64,000 bases of DNA from Pseudomonas sp. CBZ-4 (GTDB lineage: Bacteria > Pseudomonadota > Gammaproteobacteria > Pseudomonadales > Pseudomonadaceae). The position numbers and the translations under genes are program-made. Under the pieces are notes generated by a model. That model was not told where the DNA came from, did not search any database, and saw nothing but the letters and a program-made list of their open reading frames with translations. Location of the stretch: NCBI RefSeq assembly GCF_000346755.1, contig NZ_ANNV01000106.1, forward strand, positions 1 through 64,000, read 5' to 3'. Shown here in pieces: positions 11,127-20,731 of this stretch (its first letter is position 1; the number at the start of each line of letters is the position of its first letter).

Positions 11127-11154
11127 TTGACACCCCCGTGTTCCTCTGTAGAAT
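11127..11154 (+). promoter_or_regulatory. Promoter of first tRNA-fMet unit
   Basis: TTGACA (perfect -35), a 16-base spacer, then TAGAAT; the tRNA begins 13 bases after the -10. The second copy has the same elements and spacing. Confidence 0.85.
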
Positions 11155-11167
11155 GCCGACACACAGA

Positions 11168-11244
<77 letters not shown>

Positions 11245-11250
11245 AACATC

Positions 11251-11282
11251 AAAAAAGGCTACTCGAAAGAGTGGCCTTTTTT
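11251..11282 (+). terminator. Terminator of first tRNA-fMet unit
   Basis: Stem AAGGC-ACTC with a GAAA tetraloop and GAGT-GCCTT, followed by a run of six T. It is identical in the second copy. Confidence 0.9.
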
Positions 11283-11399
11283 GTGCGCGTCCATTTTTCG
11301 ATTGTCGGACAAAAATCTTTGTCTATCGCGCACTTACCGCTCGCGAGCGGCCATTCAACGGCTAATTCACACTTATTTGACCGATACCTCCATTACCGG

Positions 11400-11427
11400 T
11401 TGACACCCCGCCGCTTGGCTGTAGAAT
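11400..11427 (+). promoter_or_regulatory. Promoter of second tRNA-fMet unit
   Basis: TTGACA, 16-base spacer, TAGAAT, placed as in the first unit; the spacer sequence differs from the first copy while both elements are conserved. Confidence 0.85.
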
Positions 11428-11439
11428 GCCGCCCACAGA

Positions 11440-11516
<77 letters not shown>

Positions 11517-11522
11517 AACATC

Positions 11523-11554
11523 AAAAAAGGCTACTCGAAAGAGTGGCCTTTTTT
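11523..11554 (+). terminator. Terminator of second tRNA-fMet unit
   Basis: Same GAAA-tetraloop hairpin and T-run as after the first tRNA. Confidence 0.9.
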
Positions 11555-11795
11555 GTATCCGGTGAAAAAGTCCTTCTGAAACAATGACATGGCATCTTTC
11601 ATGAAACCGTAGACGGTTTGTAGAGTCCATCTCATTGCAAGCTATGCTCAATGCTCAAGCGCTGCCCTCTACGACCAATGGCCGCTGTCGCCGCCCCCGG
11701 CGATCCGCGTTAATATTTGTAATTATTTTGTCCATAGGGATTGGTAACTTGGCTGGATACCTCCATCCTGTCGCGCACAATCCACGAGGTGATTG

Positions 11796-14438
11796 ATGCG
11801 CGCCAACTCGTCTGAACCACTAGACACCGTCACAGCAGAACAACCGATCGCTCCCGCCCGTTTGCGCTGGCTGGATCTGTTGAGCAAGTACCGCCAGCCC
11901 ATCGGCCTGGCTGTCACCTTGTTGCTGTTCGCAATCGCCCTGATCGCCTGCCGGCACTTGTTGCTGGAGCTGGACCTTTACGCCCTGCACGACTCAATCC
12001 TGGAAGTGCCCAAGCCCGCCCTGCTCGGTGCGTTTGCTGCAGCGGTCGCCGGTTTCGTCATTCTGTTGGGCTATGAGTTTTCCGGTGCGCGCTACGCGGG
12101 CGTGAACCTGCCGGCCAAGACCCTGGCCCTCGGTGGCTTCACCGCCTTTGCCATCGGCAATGCCATCGGCTTGTCGATGCTCTCCGGCGGTTCGGTGCGC
12201 TACCGTTTATATGCACGACATGGCATCGGGGCTTCAGAAGTCGCGCACATGACCGTGTTTGCCAGCCTGGCCCTGGGCACCGCCCTGCCGCCACTGGCTG
12301 CACTGGCGACCCTGAGCAACCTGCCGGCCGCCTCGACCTACCTGCATTTGCCGCAAGCGGTGCTGGGCGGGATTGCTGGCGCGGTGCTGCTGTTGTCGGC
12401 GGTGTTGTGCATCGGTATTTATCGCCGCCGCCTGCCAGAGCAACCCTACCCGGACAACCTGCTGGTGAAAGCCGGCCGGCGCACCCTGCGCCTGCCGGGC
12501 CGGCGCCTGACCTTCCTGCAACTGATCATCACCGCACTGGACGTCGCTGCCGCCGCCACCGTCCTCTATATGTTGCTGCCGGAAGCGCCACCCTTCGGCC
12601 CGTTCCTGCTGGTGTACCTGCTGGCCCTGGCCGCCGGCGTGCTCAGCCATGTGCCGGGCGGTGTGGGCGTGTTCGAAGCGATCCTGCTCGCCGCCTTCGC
12701 CGACAAGCTCGGTGCCGCGCCATTGGCCGCCGCCCTGCTGCTGTACCGCATGATCTATGTGGTCCTGCCATTGCTGATCGCCTGCGTGTTCCTGCTGGTC
12801 AATGAAGCGCAGCGTCTGTTCCAGACCCAGCAAAGCCTGCGGGTCGCCTCTGGCCTGGCGGCACCGGTGTTGGCCGTCCTGGTTTTTTTGTCCGGCGTGG
12901 TCCTGCTGTTTTCCGGCGCCACGCCAGAAATCGACTCACGCCTGGAAAACATCGGCTTCCTGATTCCCCACCGCCTGATTGACGCCTCGCACTTTGGCGC
13001 CAGCCTGATCGGTGTGTTGTGCCTGTTGCTCGCCCAGGGTTTGCGCCGACGCTTGTCGGCGGCCTGGATGCTGACCATGGTGTTGCTGCTGACCGGTGCC
13101 CTGCTCTCGCTGCTCAAGGGCTTCGACTGGGAAGAGGCCAGCCTGATGACCATGACGGCGATCCTGCTGGCGATCTTCCGCCGCTCGTTCTACCGCGCCA
13201 GCCGCCTGACCGAACTGCCGTTCTCGCCGCTGTACCTCGTGGCCAGCGTCTGCGTGCTCGGCGCATCGATCTGGCTGCTGCTGTTCGCCTATCAAGACGT
13301 GCCCTACAGCCACCAGTTGTGGTGGCAGTTCACCCTCGACGCCAACGCCCCGCGCGGCCTGCGCTCGTTGCTGGGTGCCGCCGTGCTGCTGGTGATCGTG
13401 TCGCTGACCTGGTTGCTGCGCACCGCACGCCCGATCATCCACTTGCCGACCCCGGAAGAACTGGAACGCGCCAGCAAGATCCTGATGGCCTCGTCCCAGC
13501 CCGACGGCGGCCTGGCGCTGACCGGCGACAAAGCGCTGCTGTTCCACCCCAATGATGAAGCTTTCCTCATGTACGCCCGTCGCGGCCGCAGCCTGGTAGC
13601 CTTGTACGATCCGATCGGCCCGACCCAACCGCGTGCCGAGATGATCTGGCAGTTCCGCGACCTGTGCGACATCCACCATGCGCGCCCGGTGTTCTACCAG
13701 GTGCGGGCGGAAAACCTGCCGTACTACATGGACATCGGCCTCACCGCGATCAAGCTGGGCGAAGAAGCCCGCGTCGACCTGAAACGCTTTGACCTGGAAG
13801 CCAAGGGCAAAGAGATGAAGGACCTGCGCTACACCTGGAACCGTGGCACCCGGGACGGCCTGTCCCTGGAGATCCATGAACCGGGCACGGCGCCGATGGA
13901 TGAACTCAAAGTCATCTCCGACGCCTGGCTGACCGGCAAGAACGTGCGGGAAAAAGGCTTTTCCCTGGGACGATTCAGCGACGACTACCTCAAGCACTTT
14001 CGCATCGCGATCATTCGCTTCGAAGGGCGCCCGGTGGCCTTCGCCAACCTGCTCGAGACCTACAACCACGACCTGGCCAGCCTCGACCTGATGCGTGCGC
14101 ACCCGGACGCGCCCAAGCTGACCATGGAGTTCATGATGGTCGGCCTGATTCAACACTATAAGAGTCACGGCTACGCCCGCTTCAGCCTCGGCATGGTGCC
14201 GTTGTCGGGCCTGCAACCACGCCGCGGCGCCCCACTGACCCAACGCCTGGGTTCGATGGTGTTCCGCCGTGGCGAGCAACTGTATAACTTCCAAGGTTTG
14301 CGCCGCTTCAAAGACAAGTTCCAGCCTGACTGGGAACCCCGTTACATGGCCGTGCCCGCAGGACTTGATCCGCTGGTGGCACTGGCCGATACCGCCGCCC
14401 TGATCGCGGGCGGCTTGACTGGATTGGTGAAACGCTGA
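11796..14438 (+). CDS. mprF: MprF-type aminoacyl-phosphatidylglycerol synthase/flippase
   Basis: Integral membrane enzyme that transfers an amino acid from tRNA to phosphatidylglycerol and flips the product, lowering surface negative charge. About 880 residues: an N-terminal flippase-type region of roughly 14 helices (about 1-545) and a C-terminal cytosolic GNAT-like synthase (about 550-870; TGDKALLFHPNDEAFLMYAR, LDLMRAHPDAPKLTMEFMM). In P. aeruginosa the homologue makes alanyl-PG, so the amino acid here is probably alanine. The ATG at 11796 is preferred over an adjoining TTG. The stop codon overlaps the next start by one base, so the genes are probably translationally coupled. Confidence 0.93.
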   Translation: MRANSSEPLDTVTAEQPIAPARLRWLDLLSKYRQPIGLAVTLLLFAIALIACRHLLLELDLYALHDSILEVPKPALLGAFAAAVAGFVILLGYEFSGARYAGVNLPAKTLALGGFTAFAIGNAIGLSMLSGGSVRYRLYARHGIGASEVAHMTVFASLALGTALPPLAALATLSNLPAASTYLHLPQAVLGGIAGAVLLLSAVLCIGIYRRRLPEQPYPDNLLVKAGRRTLRLPGRRLTFLQLIITALDVAAAATVLYMLLPEAPPFGPFLLVYLLALAAGVLSHVPGGVGVFEAILLAAFADKLGAAPLAAALLLYRMIYVVLPLLIACVFLLVNEAQRLFQTQQSLRVASGLAAPVLAVLVFLSGVVLLFSGATPEIDSRLENIGFLIPHRLIDASHFGASLIGVLCLLLAQGLRRRLSAAWMLTMVLLLTGALLSLLKGFDWEEASLMTMTAILLAIFRRSFYRASRLTELPFSPLYLVASVCVLGASIWLLLFAYQDVPYSHQLWWQFTLDANAPRGLRSLLGAAVLLVIVSLTWLLRTARPIIHLPTPEELERASKILMASSQPDGGLALTGDKALLFHPNDEAFLMYARRGRSLVALYDPIGPTQPRAEMIWQFRDLCDIHHARPVFYQVRAENLPYYMDIGLTAIKLGEEARVDLKRFDLEAKGKEMKDLRYTWNRGTRDGLSLEIHEPGTAPMDELKVISDAWLTGKNVREKGFSLGRFSDDYLKHFRIAIIRFEGRPVAFANLLETYNHDLASLDLMRAHPDAPKLTMEFMMVGLIQHYKSHGYARFSLGMVPLSGLQPRRGAPLTQRLGSMVFRRGEQLYNFQGLRRFKDKFQPDWEPRYMAVPAGLDPLVALADTAALIAGGLTGLVKR

Positions 14439-15718
14439 TGATTCGACGTTCCTGGCGGTATGTATTGGTCGCTGTAGTGCTGCTCGCCTTGATCGCGGGC
14501 GGTGGCTTTTGGTACTGGAACCGCCCTGCCCCGCAGCCGACCCTGGAGCAACTGCCCCAGGCGGACGGCTCGGCGATCACCCGCGTGACGCCAAACGGCA
14601 CACCCAAAGCCCGCGTCGTCGTGGCCGTGATGGCGGATGAAACCCTGACCGATAGCCAGCTGATCGCCCTAAGCCAGGGCGGCAAGGCACAAATCGTACA
14701 AGTGGTCCTGCCAAAGGATGACTGCAAGCTGCAGGAACAAGCGCTGCAAGGCGCCCTGGCCCAGCTCAAGGGCCCGGCCACCCTGGTCAGCGGCATCGGC
14801 CCAGGCGCAGCCCTCGCCTGGCGCTGGCTGGCGACACAGAACGACGACAAGGCCAATGCCATCTCCGTCGGTTTCGCCCTGGTACAGGAAGGCTGCAAGG
14901 ACCCGCTGCCGAAAACCGCAGCCCATGGCAACTGGTTGGTGGCGTGGAACGACAACCCTGACGATGAAAGCGCCAGTTTCGTACGCGACACGCCGCGCGC
15001 CACCACCAGCATCAGCGACTACGACATTCACTACCCGCAAGTGCTGAACAACGAACTGCGCAAGCAACTGGTGGGTTCGGACAACGGTGGCCTGGCCATC
15101 CCGGTGGTCGAAGTACCAGCCGGCCAGGCCAAGGACACCGTGACCCTGTTCCTCTCCGGTGACGGCGGCTGGCGCGACCTGGACCGCGACGTGGCCGGCG
15201 AGATGGCCAAGATCGGCTACCCGGTGGTCGGCATCGACACGCTGCGCTACTACTGGCAGCACAAGACCCCGGAACAAAGCGCCAAGGACCTCACCGAACT
15301 GATGCAGCACTACCGGCAGAAGTGGGGCACCAAGCGCTTCGTCCTGACCGGTTACTCGTTCGGCGCCGACGTGCTGCCCGCGATCTACAACCGCATGCCG
15401 GAAAACGAACAGCAGCGGGTCGACGCGATCATCCTGCTGGCCTTTGCCCGTACCGGCAGCTTTGAAATCGAAGTGGAAGGCTGGCTGGGCAACGCCGGCA
15501 AAGAAGCGGCGACCGGCCCGGAAATGGCCAAGCTGCCGCCGGAGAAAGTGGTGTGCATCTACGGTGCAGAAGAAGTCGATGAGAGTGGCTGCACCGACAA
15601 GACGGCGGTGGGTGAAGCGTTGAAGCTGCCAGGTGGGCATCACTTCGACGAGAACTACCCGGCGCTGGCGCAGCGCTTGGTGGATATCATCGTGAAGCAT
15701 CAGGCCAAGGCCGAGTAA
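14438..15718 (+). CDS. VirJ/AcvB-type periplasmic hydrolase (aminoacyl-PG hydrolase candidate)
   Basis: 426 residues with one N-terminal membrane anchor (YVLVAVVLLALIAGGGFWYW) and a C-terminal alpha/beta-hydrolase domain. The nucleophile elbow GYSFGAD is near residue 307, and a late histidine (PGGHHFDENY) could complete a triad. VirJ/AcvB proteins are virulence factors in Agrobacterium; the P. aeruginosa gene in the same place next to mprF is known to hydrolyse alanyl-PG in the periplasm. The one-base overlap with mprF supports the same job here: balancing synthesis and removal of the modified lipid. Confidence 0.85.
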   Translation: MIRRSWRYVLVAVVLLALIAGGGFWYWNRPAPQPTLEQLPQADGSAITRVTPNGTPKARVVVAVMADETLTDSQLIALSQGGKAQIVQVVLPKDDCKLQEQALQGALAQLKGPATLVSGIGPGAALAWRWLATQNDDKANAISVGFALVQEGCKDPLPKTAAHGNWLVAWNDNPDDESASFVRDTPRATTSISDYDIHYPQVLNNELRKQLVGSDNGGLAIPVVEVPAGQAKDTVTLFLSGDGGWRDLDRDVAGEMAKIGYPVVGIDTLRYYWQHKTPEQSAKDLTELMQHYRQKWGTKRFVLTGYSFGADVLPAIYNRMPENEQQRVDAIILLAFARTGSFEIEVEGWLGNAGKEAATGPEMAKLPPEKVVCIYGAEEVDESGCTDKTAVGEALKLPGGHHFDENYPALAQRLVDIIVKHQAKAE

Positions 15719-15742
15719 GCCTGAGACTTATACAGATCTAAT

Positions 15743-15862
15743 TGTGGGAGCTGGCTTTTGTGGGAGCTGGCTTGCCTGCGATAGCATCACCTCGGTGTCA
15801 CTGCAAGACCGAGGTGCCTGCATCGCGGGCAAGCCCGGCTCCCACACAAGCCCGCTCCCACA
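15743..15862. repeat. Compound REP cluster
   Basis: A truncated arm (GTGGGAGCTGGCTTTT) is followed by a full REPIN whose inner part is a second hairpin (ACCTCGGTGTCA...GACCGAGGTG), then by an extra CCCGCTCCCACA arm. It lies between the convergent virJ-type and recJ genes. Confidence 0.85.
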
Positions 15863-15886
15863 TTTGTTTGAGGGTGTGGCTGATAC

Positions 15887-17596
15887 CTAGCGTGGTTCGA
15901 TGTGGGCAATCATCAGTTGCACCGTCTCATTGCCTCGAAACTCATTCACATCCAGCTTGTACGCCAACTCCACCCACTTCACCGTCGGGTTCGGCCAGAC
16001 GTCACGGTCCACGCCAAATGCAATGCCATCGAGCTTCACCGACCCGCATTCGCTCTTGAGCACCACCTTCAGGTGCCGCTCCCCGACCACGCGCTGCTCT
16101 ACCAACTGGAACACCCCGTGAAACAACGGCTCGGGAAAGTGCTGCCCCCACGGGCCGGCGTGGCGCAGGGCGCGAGCCAGTTCCAGGTGGAACTCTTCCA
16201 CCGCCAGGGTGCCGTCGGACAGTAGACGACCAGTGAGGTCTTCTTCGCGCAATTGCCGACGCACTTCAGCATCAAAGGCTTCGGCAAACAGTGGGAAGTT
16301 TTCTTCGTGCAGCGTCAGCCCTGCCGCCATCGCGTGGCCGCCGTACTTGGCGATCAGGTCGGGATGCTGGCTCGCCACCACCGCCAGCGCGTCACGGATG
16401 TGAAAGCCCGGCACAGAGCGCCCTGAGCCCTTGAGCAAGCCATCACCGGCGTCGGCGAAGGCGATGGTCGGGCGGAAGTAACGCTCCTTCATGCGTGACG
16501 CCAGGATACCGATCACACCCTGGTGCCATTCCGGGTCGAACAGGCACAAGCCGAACGGCATCGACTCCACCGGCAAGTCCTTGAGCTGGGCCAGGGCCTC
16601 GCGCTGCATGCCTTGCTCGATGGATTTGCGGTCCTGGTTCATGCCGTCCAGTTGTGCGGCCATTTCCCGCGCGGCGGCGACGTCGGTGGTGAGCAGGCAT
16701 TCGATGCCCAGGCTCATGTCATCCAGGCGCCCGGCGGCGTTGAGCCGTGGGCCGAGGATGAAACCGAGGTCGGTGGAGGTGATACGCGCCGCGTCGCGCT
16801 TGGCCACTTCCAGGATCGCCTTGATCCCCGGCCGCGCCCGACCGGCACGAATGCGCTCCAGGCCCTGGTGCACGAGGATGCGGTTGTTGGCGTCCAGGGG
16901 TACCACGTCCGCCACGCTGCCCAGGGCTACCAGGTCGAGCAAGTCGCCGATGTTCGGCTGCGGTTTGTTTGCGTACCAGCCCAGGTCGCGCAAACGCGCG
17001 CGCAGGGCCATCAGCACGTAGAAGATCACGCCCACGCCAGCCAGGGCCTTGCTCGGGAAACCACAGCCCGGCTGGTTGGGATTGACGATGGCGTCCGCTG
17101 CCGGCAATTCATCGCCCGGCAAGTGGTGGTCGGTGACCAACACTTGCAGCCCCGCCGCTTTCGCTGCCGCCACGCCTTCGACGCTGGAGATGCCGTTGTC
17201 CACGGTGATCAGCAACTGCGGCTCGCGTTGCAATGCTACGGCGACGATTTCCGGGGTCAGGCCATAGCCGTACTCGAAGCGGTTGGGCACCAGGTAATCC
17301 ACGTGGGCCGCGCCGAGCAAGCGCAAGCCCAGGGTGCCCACGGTGCTGGCGGTGGCGCCATCGGCGTCGAAGTCACCGACGATGAGGATGCGCTGGCGTT
17401 GCTCCAGGGCCGTCACCAGCAAGTCCACCGCCGCGTCGATGCCTTTGAGCTGCTGGTAGGGGATCAACCGCGCCAGGCTTTTATCCAGCTCGGCTTCGGA
17501 CTGCACACCGCGCGCAGCGTAGAGACGGGTCAACAGCGGTGGCAATTCACCGAGAAACGGCAGGACGGCGGGCAACGGGCGGGGATCGATACGCAT
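15887..17596 (-). CDS. recJ: Single-stranded-DNA exonuclease RecJ
   Basis: 5'-3' exonuclease acting in recombination and mismatch repair. The 569 residues carry DHH-family motifs: VGDFDADGATAS near residue 73, DHHLPGDELP near 155, and the DHHA1 region (YGGHAMAAGL) around 420. The chosen start MRIDPRPLPAVLPFLGE matches the family; further upstream the frame enters REP sequence. No clear Shine-Dalgarno precedes the ATG. Confidence 0.95.
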   Translation of the reverse strand: MRIDPRPLPAVLPFLGELPPLLTRLYAARGVQSEAELDKSLARLIPYQQLKGIDAAVDLLVTALEQRQRILIVGDFDADGATASTVGTLGLRLLGAAHVDYLVPNRFEYGYGLTPEIVAVALQREPQLLITVDNGISSVEGVAAAKAAGLQVLVTDHHLPGDELPAADAIVNPNQPGCGFPSKALAGVGVIFYVLMALRARLRDLGWYANKPQPNIGDLLDLVALGSVADVVPLDANNRILVHQGLERIRAGRARPGIKAILEVAKRDAARITSTDLGFILGPRLNAAGRLDDMSLGIECLLTTDVAAAREMAAQLDGMNQDRKSIEQGMQREALAQLKDLPVESMPFGLCLFDPEWHQGVIGILASRMKERYFRPTIAFADAGDGLLKGSGRSVPGFHIRDALAVVASQHPDLIAKYGGHAMAAGLTLHEENFPLFAEAFDAEVRRQLREEDLTGRLLSDGTLAVEEFHLELARALRHAGPWGQHFPEPLFHGVFQLVEQRVVGERHLKVVLKSECGSVKLDGIAFGVDRDVWPNPTVKWVELAYKLDVNEFRGNETVQLMIAHIEPR

Positions 17597-17661
17597 GGGG
17601 TGAGGAAGGCTTCTCTTCGATACAGCGGTTAAACAGGAGTTTTCAAAACAACACATATCAA

Positions 17662-17779
17662 CTGTGGGAGCTGGCTTGCCTGCGATGGCATCAACGCGGT
17701 GTAACTGTTACACCGAGGTGCCTGCATCGCAGCGGTGCGGCGATCCGACAAGCCAGCTCCGACACAAGCCTGCTTCCAC
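17662..17779. repeat. REPIN with an altered right arm
   Basis: The left arm GTGGGAGCTGGCTTGCCTGC is standard. In the right arm the usual ATCGCAGGCAAGCC is broken by an inserted CGGTGCGGCGATCCGA block before CAAGCCAGCTCC. It lies between recJ and yaeQ. Confidence 0.8.
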
Positions 17780-17783
17780 AGGT

Positions 17784-18326
17784 TCAGCCGCGCTCGCCGA
17801 CCAGCCATTGCAGTTGCACTTCATGCTGGCCACGGTCGTCGGTGACGAAGATCGTGCCTTCGCTGATCATCACATCCCACTTGATCACGCGCGGCATATC
17901 CTTGGCCAGGGTCTCGAGGACTTCCTGCGGCACGGCGGCGATGTGCACGTTTTTCAGGTTGTTGGCCACCGGCACTACCTTGCCTTCCCACACGCGCAGG
18001 CTGCCGTACGCCAGCAGGCTGGTGCGCTCGGTGCGACGCGAGCACCAGGTCAGGCGATCGGCATCCGGCTGGCCAACTTCGATCCAATGCAAAACCCGAT
18101 CATCCAGGCTTTTTTCCCACAGGGCTGGCTCGTCTACATCTGACAGGCCACGGCCGAACGACAAGTGCTCGTTGTACCAGAGGGCGTAGGCCAGCAGGCG
18201 CACGGTCATGCGTTCTTCGGTTTCCGAAGGATGGCGGGCGATGGTCTGTTTGACGCTCTCGTACACCGAACGATCAAGGTCGGTGAGGTTGAGTTCGAAT
18301 TTGTAGGTCGTGGACGGCTGGGCCAT
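17784..18326 (-). CDS. yaeQ: YaeQ family protein
   Basis: 180 residues, full family length, beginning MAQPSTTYKFELNLTDLDR and containing the conserved ERMTVRLLAYALWYNEHLSFG segment near residues 38-58. YaeQ has a PD-(D/E)XK-nuclease-like fold; the E. coli protein was first noted as a suppressor of RfaH loss, and its biochemical role is not settled. Single gene, set off from recJ by a REPIN. Confidence 0.92.
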   Translation of the reverse strand: MAQPSTTYKFELNLTDLDRSVYESVKQTIARHPSETEERMTVRLLAYALWYNEHLSFGRGLSDVDEPALWEKSLDDRVLHWIEVGQPDADRLTWCSRRTERTSLLAYGSLRVWEGKVVPVANNLKNVHIAAVPQEVLETLAKDMPRVIKWDVMISEGTIFVTDDRGQHEVQLQWLVGERG

Positions 18327-18474
18327 GAACGGGCTTCTAGAGACAGGGAAAGGCGGCCAGTCTAACCGATGGCAGGGCCATTCAACGAATACTGCGCTGC
18401 ATCATCCTTATCCATGGGCCGCTCGCCTATGTTAAAAGGCATCACACCACCGTCCCGTGTTTGTAAGGATCCCC

Positions 18475-19674
18475 ATGTCGCTTAATGCCAAACCCCTTGC
18501 CGGCCTGAAAGTCATCGAACTGGGCACCCTGATCGCCGGCCCGTTTGCCTCGCGGATCTGCGCCGAGTTCGGTGCCGAGGTGATCAAGGTCGAATCCCCG
18601 GACGGCGGCGACCCGCTGCGCAAATGGCGCAAGTTGTATGAAGGCACTTCGCTGTGGTGGTTTGTGCAGGCCCGCAACAAAAAGTCGCTGACACTGAACC
18701 TCAAGCACCCGGACGGCCTGGCCATTCTCAAGCAGTTGCTGGCGGATGCCGACATCCTGATCGAGAACTTTCGCCCCGGCGTGCTGGAAAAGCTCGGCCT
18801 GAGCTGGGAGACCCTGCACGCGCTGAACCCGAAGCTGGTGATGGTGCGCCTGTCGGGGTTCGGCCAGACCGGGCCGATGAAGGACCAGCCGGGGTTTGGC
18901 GCGGTGGGCGAATCCATGGGCGGGCTGCGCTATATCACCGGTTTCGAGGACCGCCCGCCCGTGCGTACCGGGATCTCCATCGGCGACTCGATTGCCGCGC
19001 TGTGGGCGGTGATCGGCGCGCTGATGGCCCTGCGGCATCGCGAGGTCAACGGCGGCTTGGGCCAGGTGGTGGATGTGGCGCTGTATGAAGCCATCTTCGC
19101 CATGATGGAAAGCATGATTCCCGAGTTCGACGTGTTCGGGTTTATCCGCGAGCGCACCGGCAACATCATGCCCGGCATTACGCCGTCGTCGATCCATACC
19201 AGCGCCGACGGCAAGCATGTGCAGATCGGCGCCAACGGGGATGCGATCTTCAAGCGTTTCATGCTGGCCATCGGTCGCGAAGACCTGGCCAACGACCCGG
19301 TACTGGCCAGCAATGACGGGCGCGATACCCGTCGCGATGAGCTGTATGGCGTGATTGATCGCTGGGTCAATTCATTGTCGCTGGAGCAAGTGGTCGAGGC
19401 CTTGAACAAAGCCGAGGTGCCCGCCAGCCGCATCTACAGTGCCGAGGACATGCTGGGCGACCCGCAATTTCTCGCCCGGGAAATGTTCCTCAAGGCGCAA
19501 CTGCCCGGCGGCAAGGACTTCAAGATGCCCGGCATCGTGCCCAAGTTGTCGGACACCCCCGGCAGCTGCGAGTGGGTGGGGCCGCAGTTGGGTGAACACA
19601 ATGGTGTGCTGCTGGAGAGCCTGGGTTACGACGCCGCCGCCATTGCCCGCTTGCGTGAGGCAGGCGCGATCTGA
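18475..19674 (+). CDS. CaiB/BaiF family CoA-transferase
   Basis: Class III CoA-transferase of 399 residues that would move CoA between carboxylic acids; the substrate cannot be read from sequence. Family marks are LAGLKVIELGTLIAGPFA at the N-terminus, VIKVESPDGGDPLRKW near residue 40, NLKHPDGLAILKQL, and the catalytic aspartate in GQVVDVALYEAIF near residue 197. The ATG at 18475 has TAAGGA upstream. Its stop codon overlaps the start of the following solute-binding gene by one base, an odd pairing of functions. Confidence 0.9.
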   Translation: MSLNAKPLAGLKVIELGTLIAGPFASRICAEFGAEVIKVESPDGGDPLRKWRKLYEGTSLWWFVQARNKKSLTLNLKHPDGLAILKQLLADADILIENFRPGVLEKLGLSWETLHALNPKLVMVRLSGFGQTGPMKDQPGFGAVGESMGGLRYITGFEDRPPVRTGISIGDSIAALWAVIGALMALRHREVNGGLGQVVDVALYEAIFAMMESMIPEFDVFGFIRERTGNIMPGITPSSIHTSADGKHVQIGANGDAIFKRFMLAIGREDLANDPVLASNDGRDTRRDELYGVIDRWVNSLSLEQVVEALNKAEVPASRIYSAEDMLGDPQFLAREMFLKAQLPGGKDFKMPGIVPKLSDTPGSCEWVGPQLGEHNGVLLESLGYDAAAIARLREAGAI

Positions 19675-20561
19675 TGGTGCTTCGGTGCAAACGCGGGTGG
19701 GTGCAGCTCTGCCTTGTCGCCTCGTTGTTCAGCGGCTGGCCCCTGTCGGCGCACGCCGGCGAGACGTTGACCTGGTTGTTGCGCGACCTGCCGCCGCTGA
19801 CCATTTTCGAGGGGCCGCGCAAAGGCCAGGGCGCACTGGACCAACTGTTGCCGATCCTCATCGAGCACTTGCCGGACTATCAACATCAGGTCCTGCACGT
19901 CAATCGCGCGCGCGGCATGCAGATGATGCGCGAACCGACCACACTCACCTGCGATCCTTCATTGCTGTGGACGGCGGAGCGAGCCAACTACATCGTGTTC
20001 TCCAGCCAGGCGTTTGTGGTCGCCAGCAATGGCATCACGATCCGGCATAGCCAGGAGGACGCGATGGTGCCCTATATCGTCGATGGCCAGTTCGACCTGC
20101 AGGCCTTTTTCGATGCCCATAAAGCACGGGTGGGCGCCATCGCCGAACGCAGTTACGGGCCGGTCGTCGATCAACAGCTCAAGCAGGCCGATGCGCACAA
20201 GCTCGCCCTTCACTACGGCAACGATGCCCTGGGCAGCCTGCTGCAAATGCAACGCCTGGGGCGCCTGGAAGCGGTACTGGGTTACTGGCCGGAAATCCGC
20301 TATCACGCCATGCAGCAGGGCATCCCTTCCGCTGACCTGAGCTTTTACCCGATCAAAGGCTCAGCGCCCTACCAACGCACCCACATCGGTTGCTCGGATA
20401 CGCCTCAGGGGCGTCAGATCATTCAGCGCATCAATCAGCTGCTGCTGGAGATCCCACTGGAACAGGTGCAGCAGTCCTACGCCTCGTGGCTGGACCCGGT
20501 GATGCGCGAGCATTACCTGCGGGACAACCCCAGCTTCTTCCAGGATTCGCCAGAGCCCTGA
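19674..20561 (+). CDS. Periplasmic family-3 solute-binding-like protein (TIGR02285 type)
   Basis: 295 residues with a signal peptide (cleavage likely after AHAGE, about residue 29) and a type 3 solute-binding fold: WLLRDLPPLTIFEGPRKGQG near the mature N-terminus, VNRARGMQMM near 80, EVYW-like LEAVLGYWPEIRY near 205. Such TIGR02285 proteins often stand alone without transporter genes and may sense ligands rather than feed a permease. The one-base overlap with the CoA-transferase gene suggests translational coupling. A hairpin terminator follows. Confidence 0.75.
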   Translation: MVLRCKRGWVQLCLVASLFSGWPLSAHAGETLTWLLRDLPPLTIFEGPRKGQGALDQLLPILIEHLPDYQHQVLHVNRARGMQMMREPTTLTCDPSLLWTAERANYIVFSSQAFVVASNGITIRHSQEDAMVPYIVDGQFDLQAFFDAHKARVGAIAERSYGPVVDQQLKQADAHKLALHYGNDALGSLLQMQRLGRLEAVLGYWPEIRYHAMQQGIPSADLSFYPIKGSAPYQRTHIGCSDTPQGRQIIQRINQLLLEIPLEQVQQSYASWLDPVMREHYLRDNPSFFQDSPEP

Positions 20562-20580
20562 CAAATCGCAGGCAAAAAGA

Positions 20581-20612
20581 AACCCCGAAGAGTGGGGAGA
20601 CACTTCGGGGTT
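20581..20612. terminator. Terminator-like hairpin
   Basis: AACCCCGAA pairs with TTCGGGGTT, with an inner GTG/CAC extension. It lies 19 bases past the solute-binding gene and before the convergent DUF3509 gene, so it can serve either strand. Confidence 0.7.
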
Positions 20613-20731
20613 AAACGTGGCCTATAAAGACCAGTACAACAAGGCGCAAACACCGGAGCACAATGTTTGCTCTTGCTGTTACGAAATCTGACCGGCCATG
20701 CTGTAGGAAGTTTCCACGATTAAACAATTCT

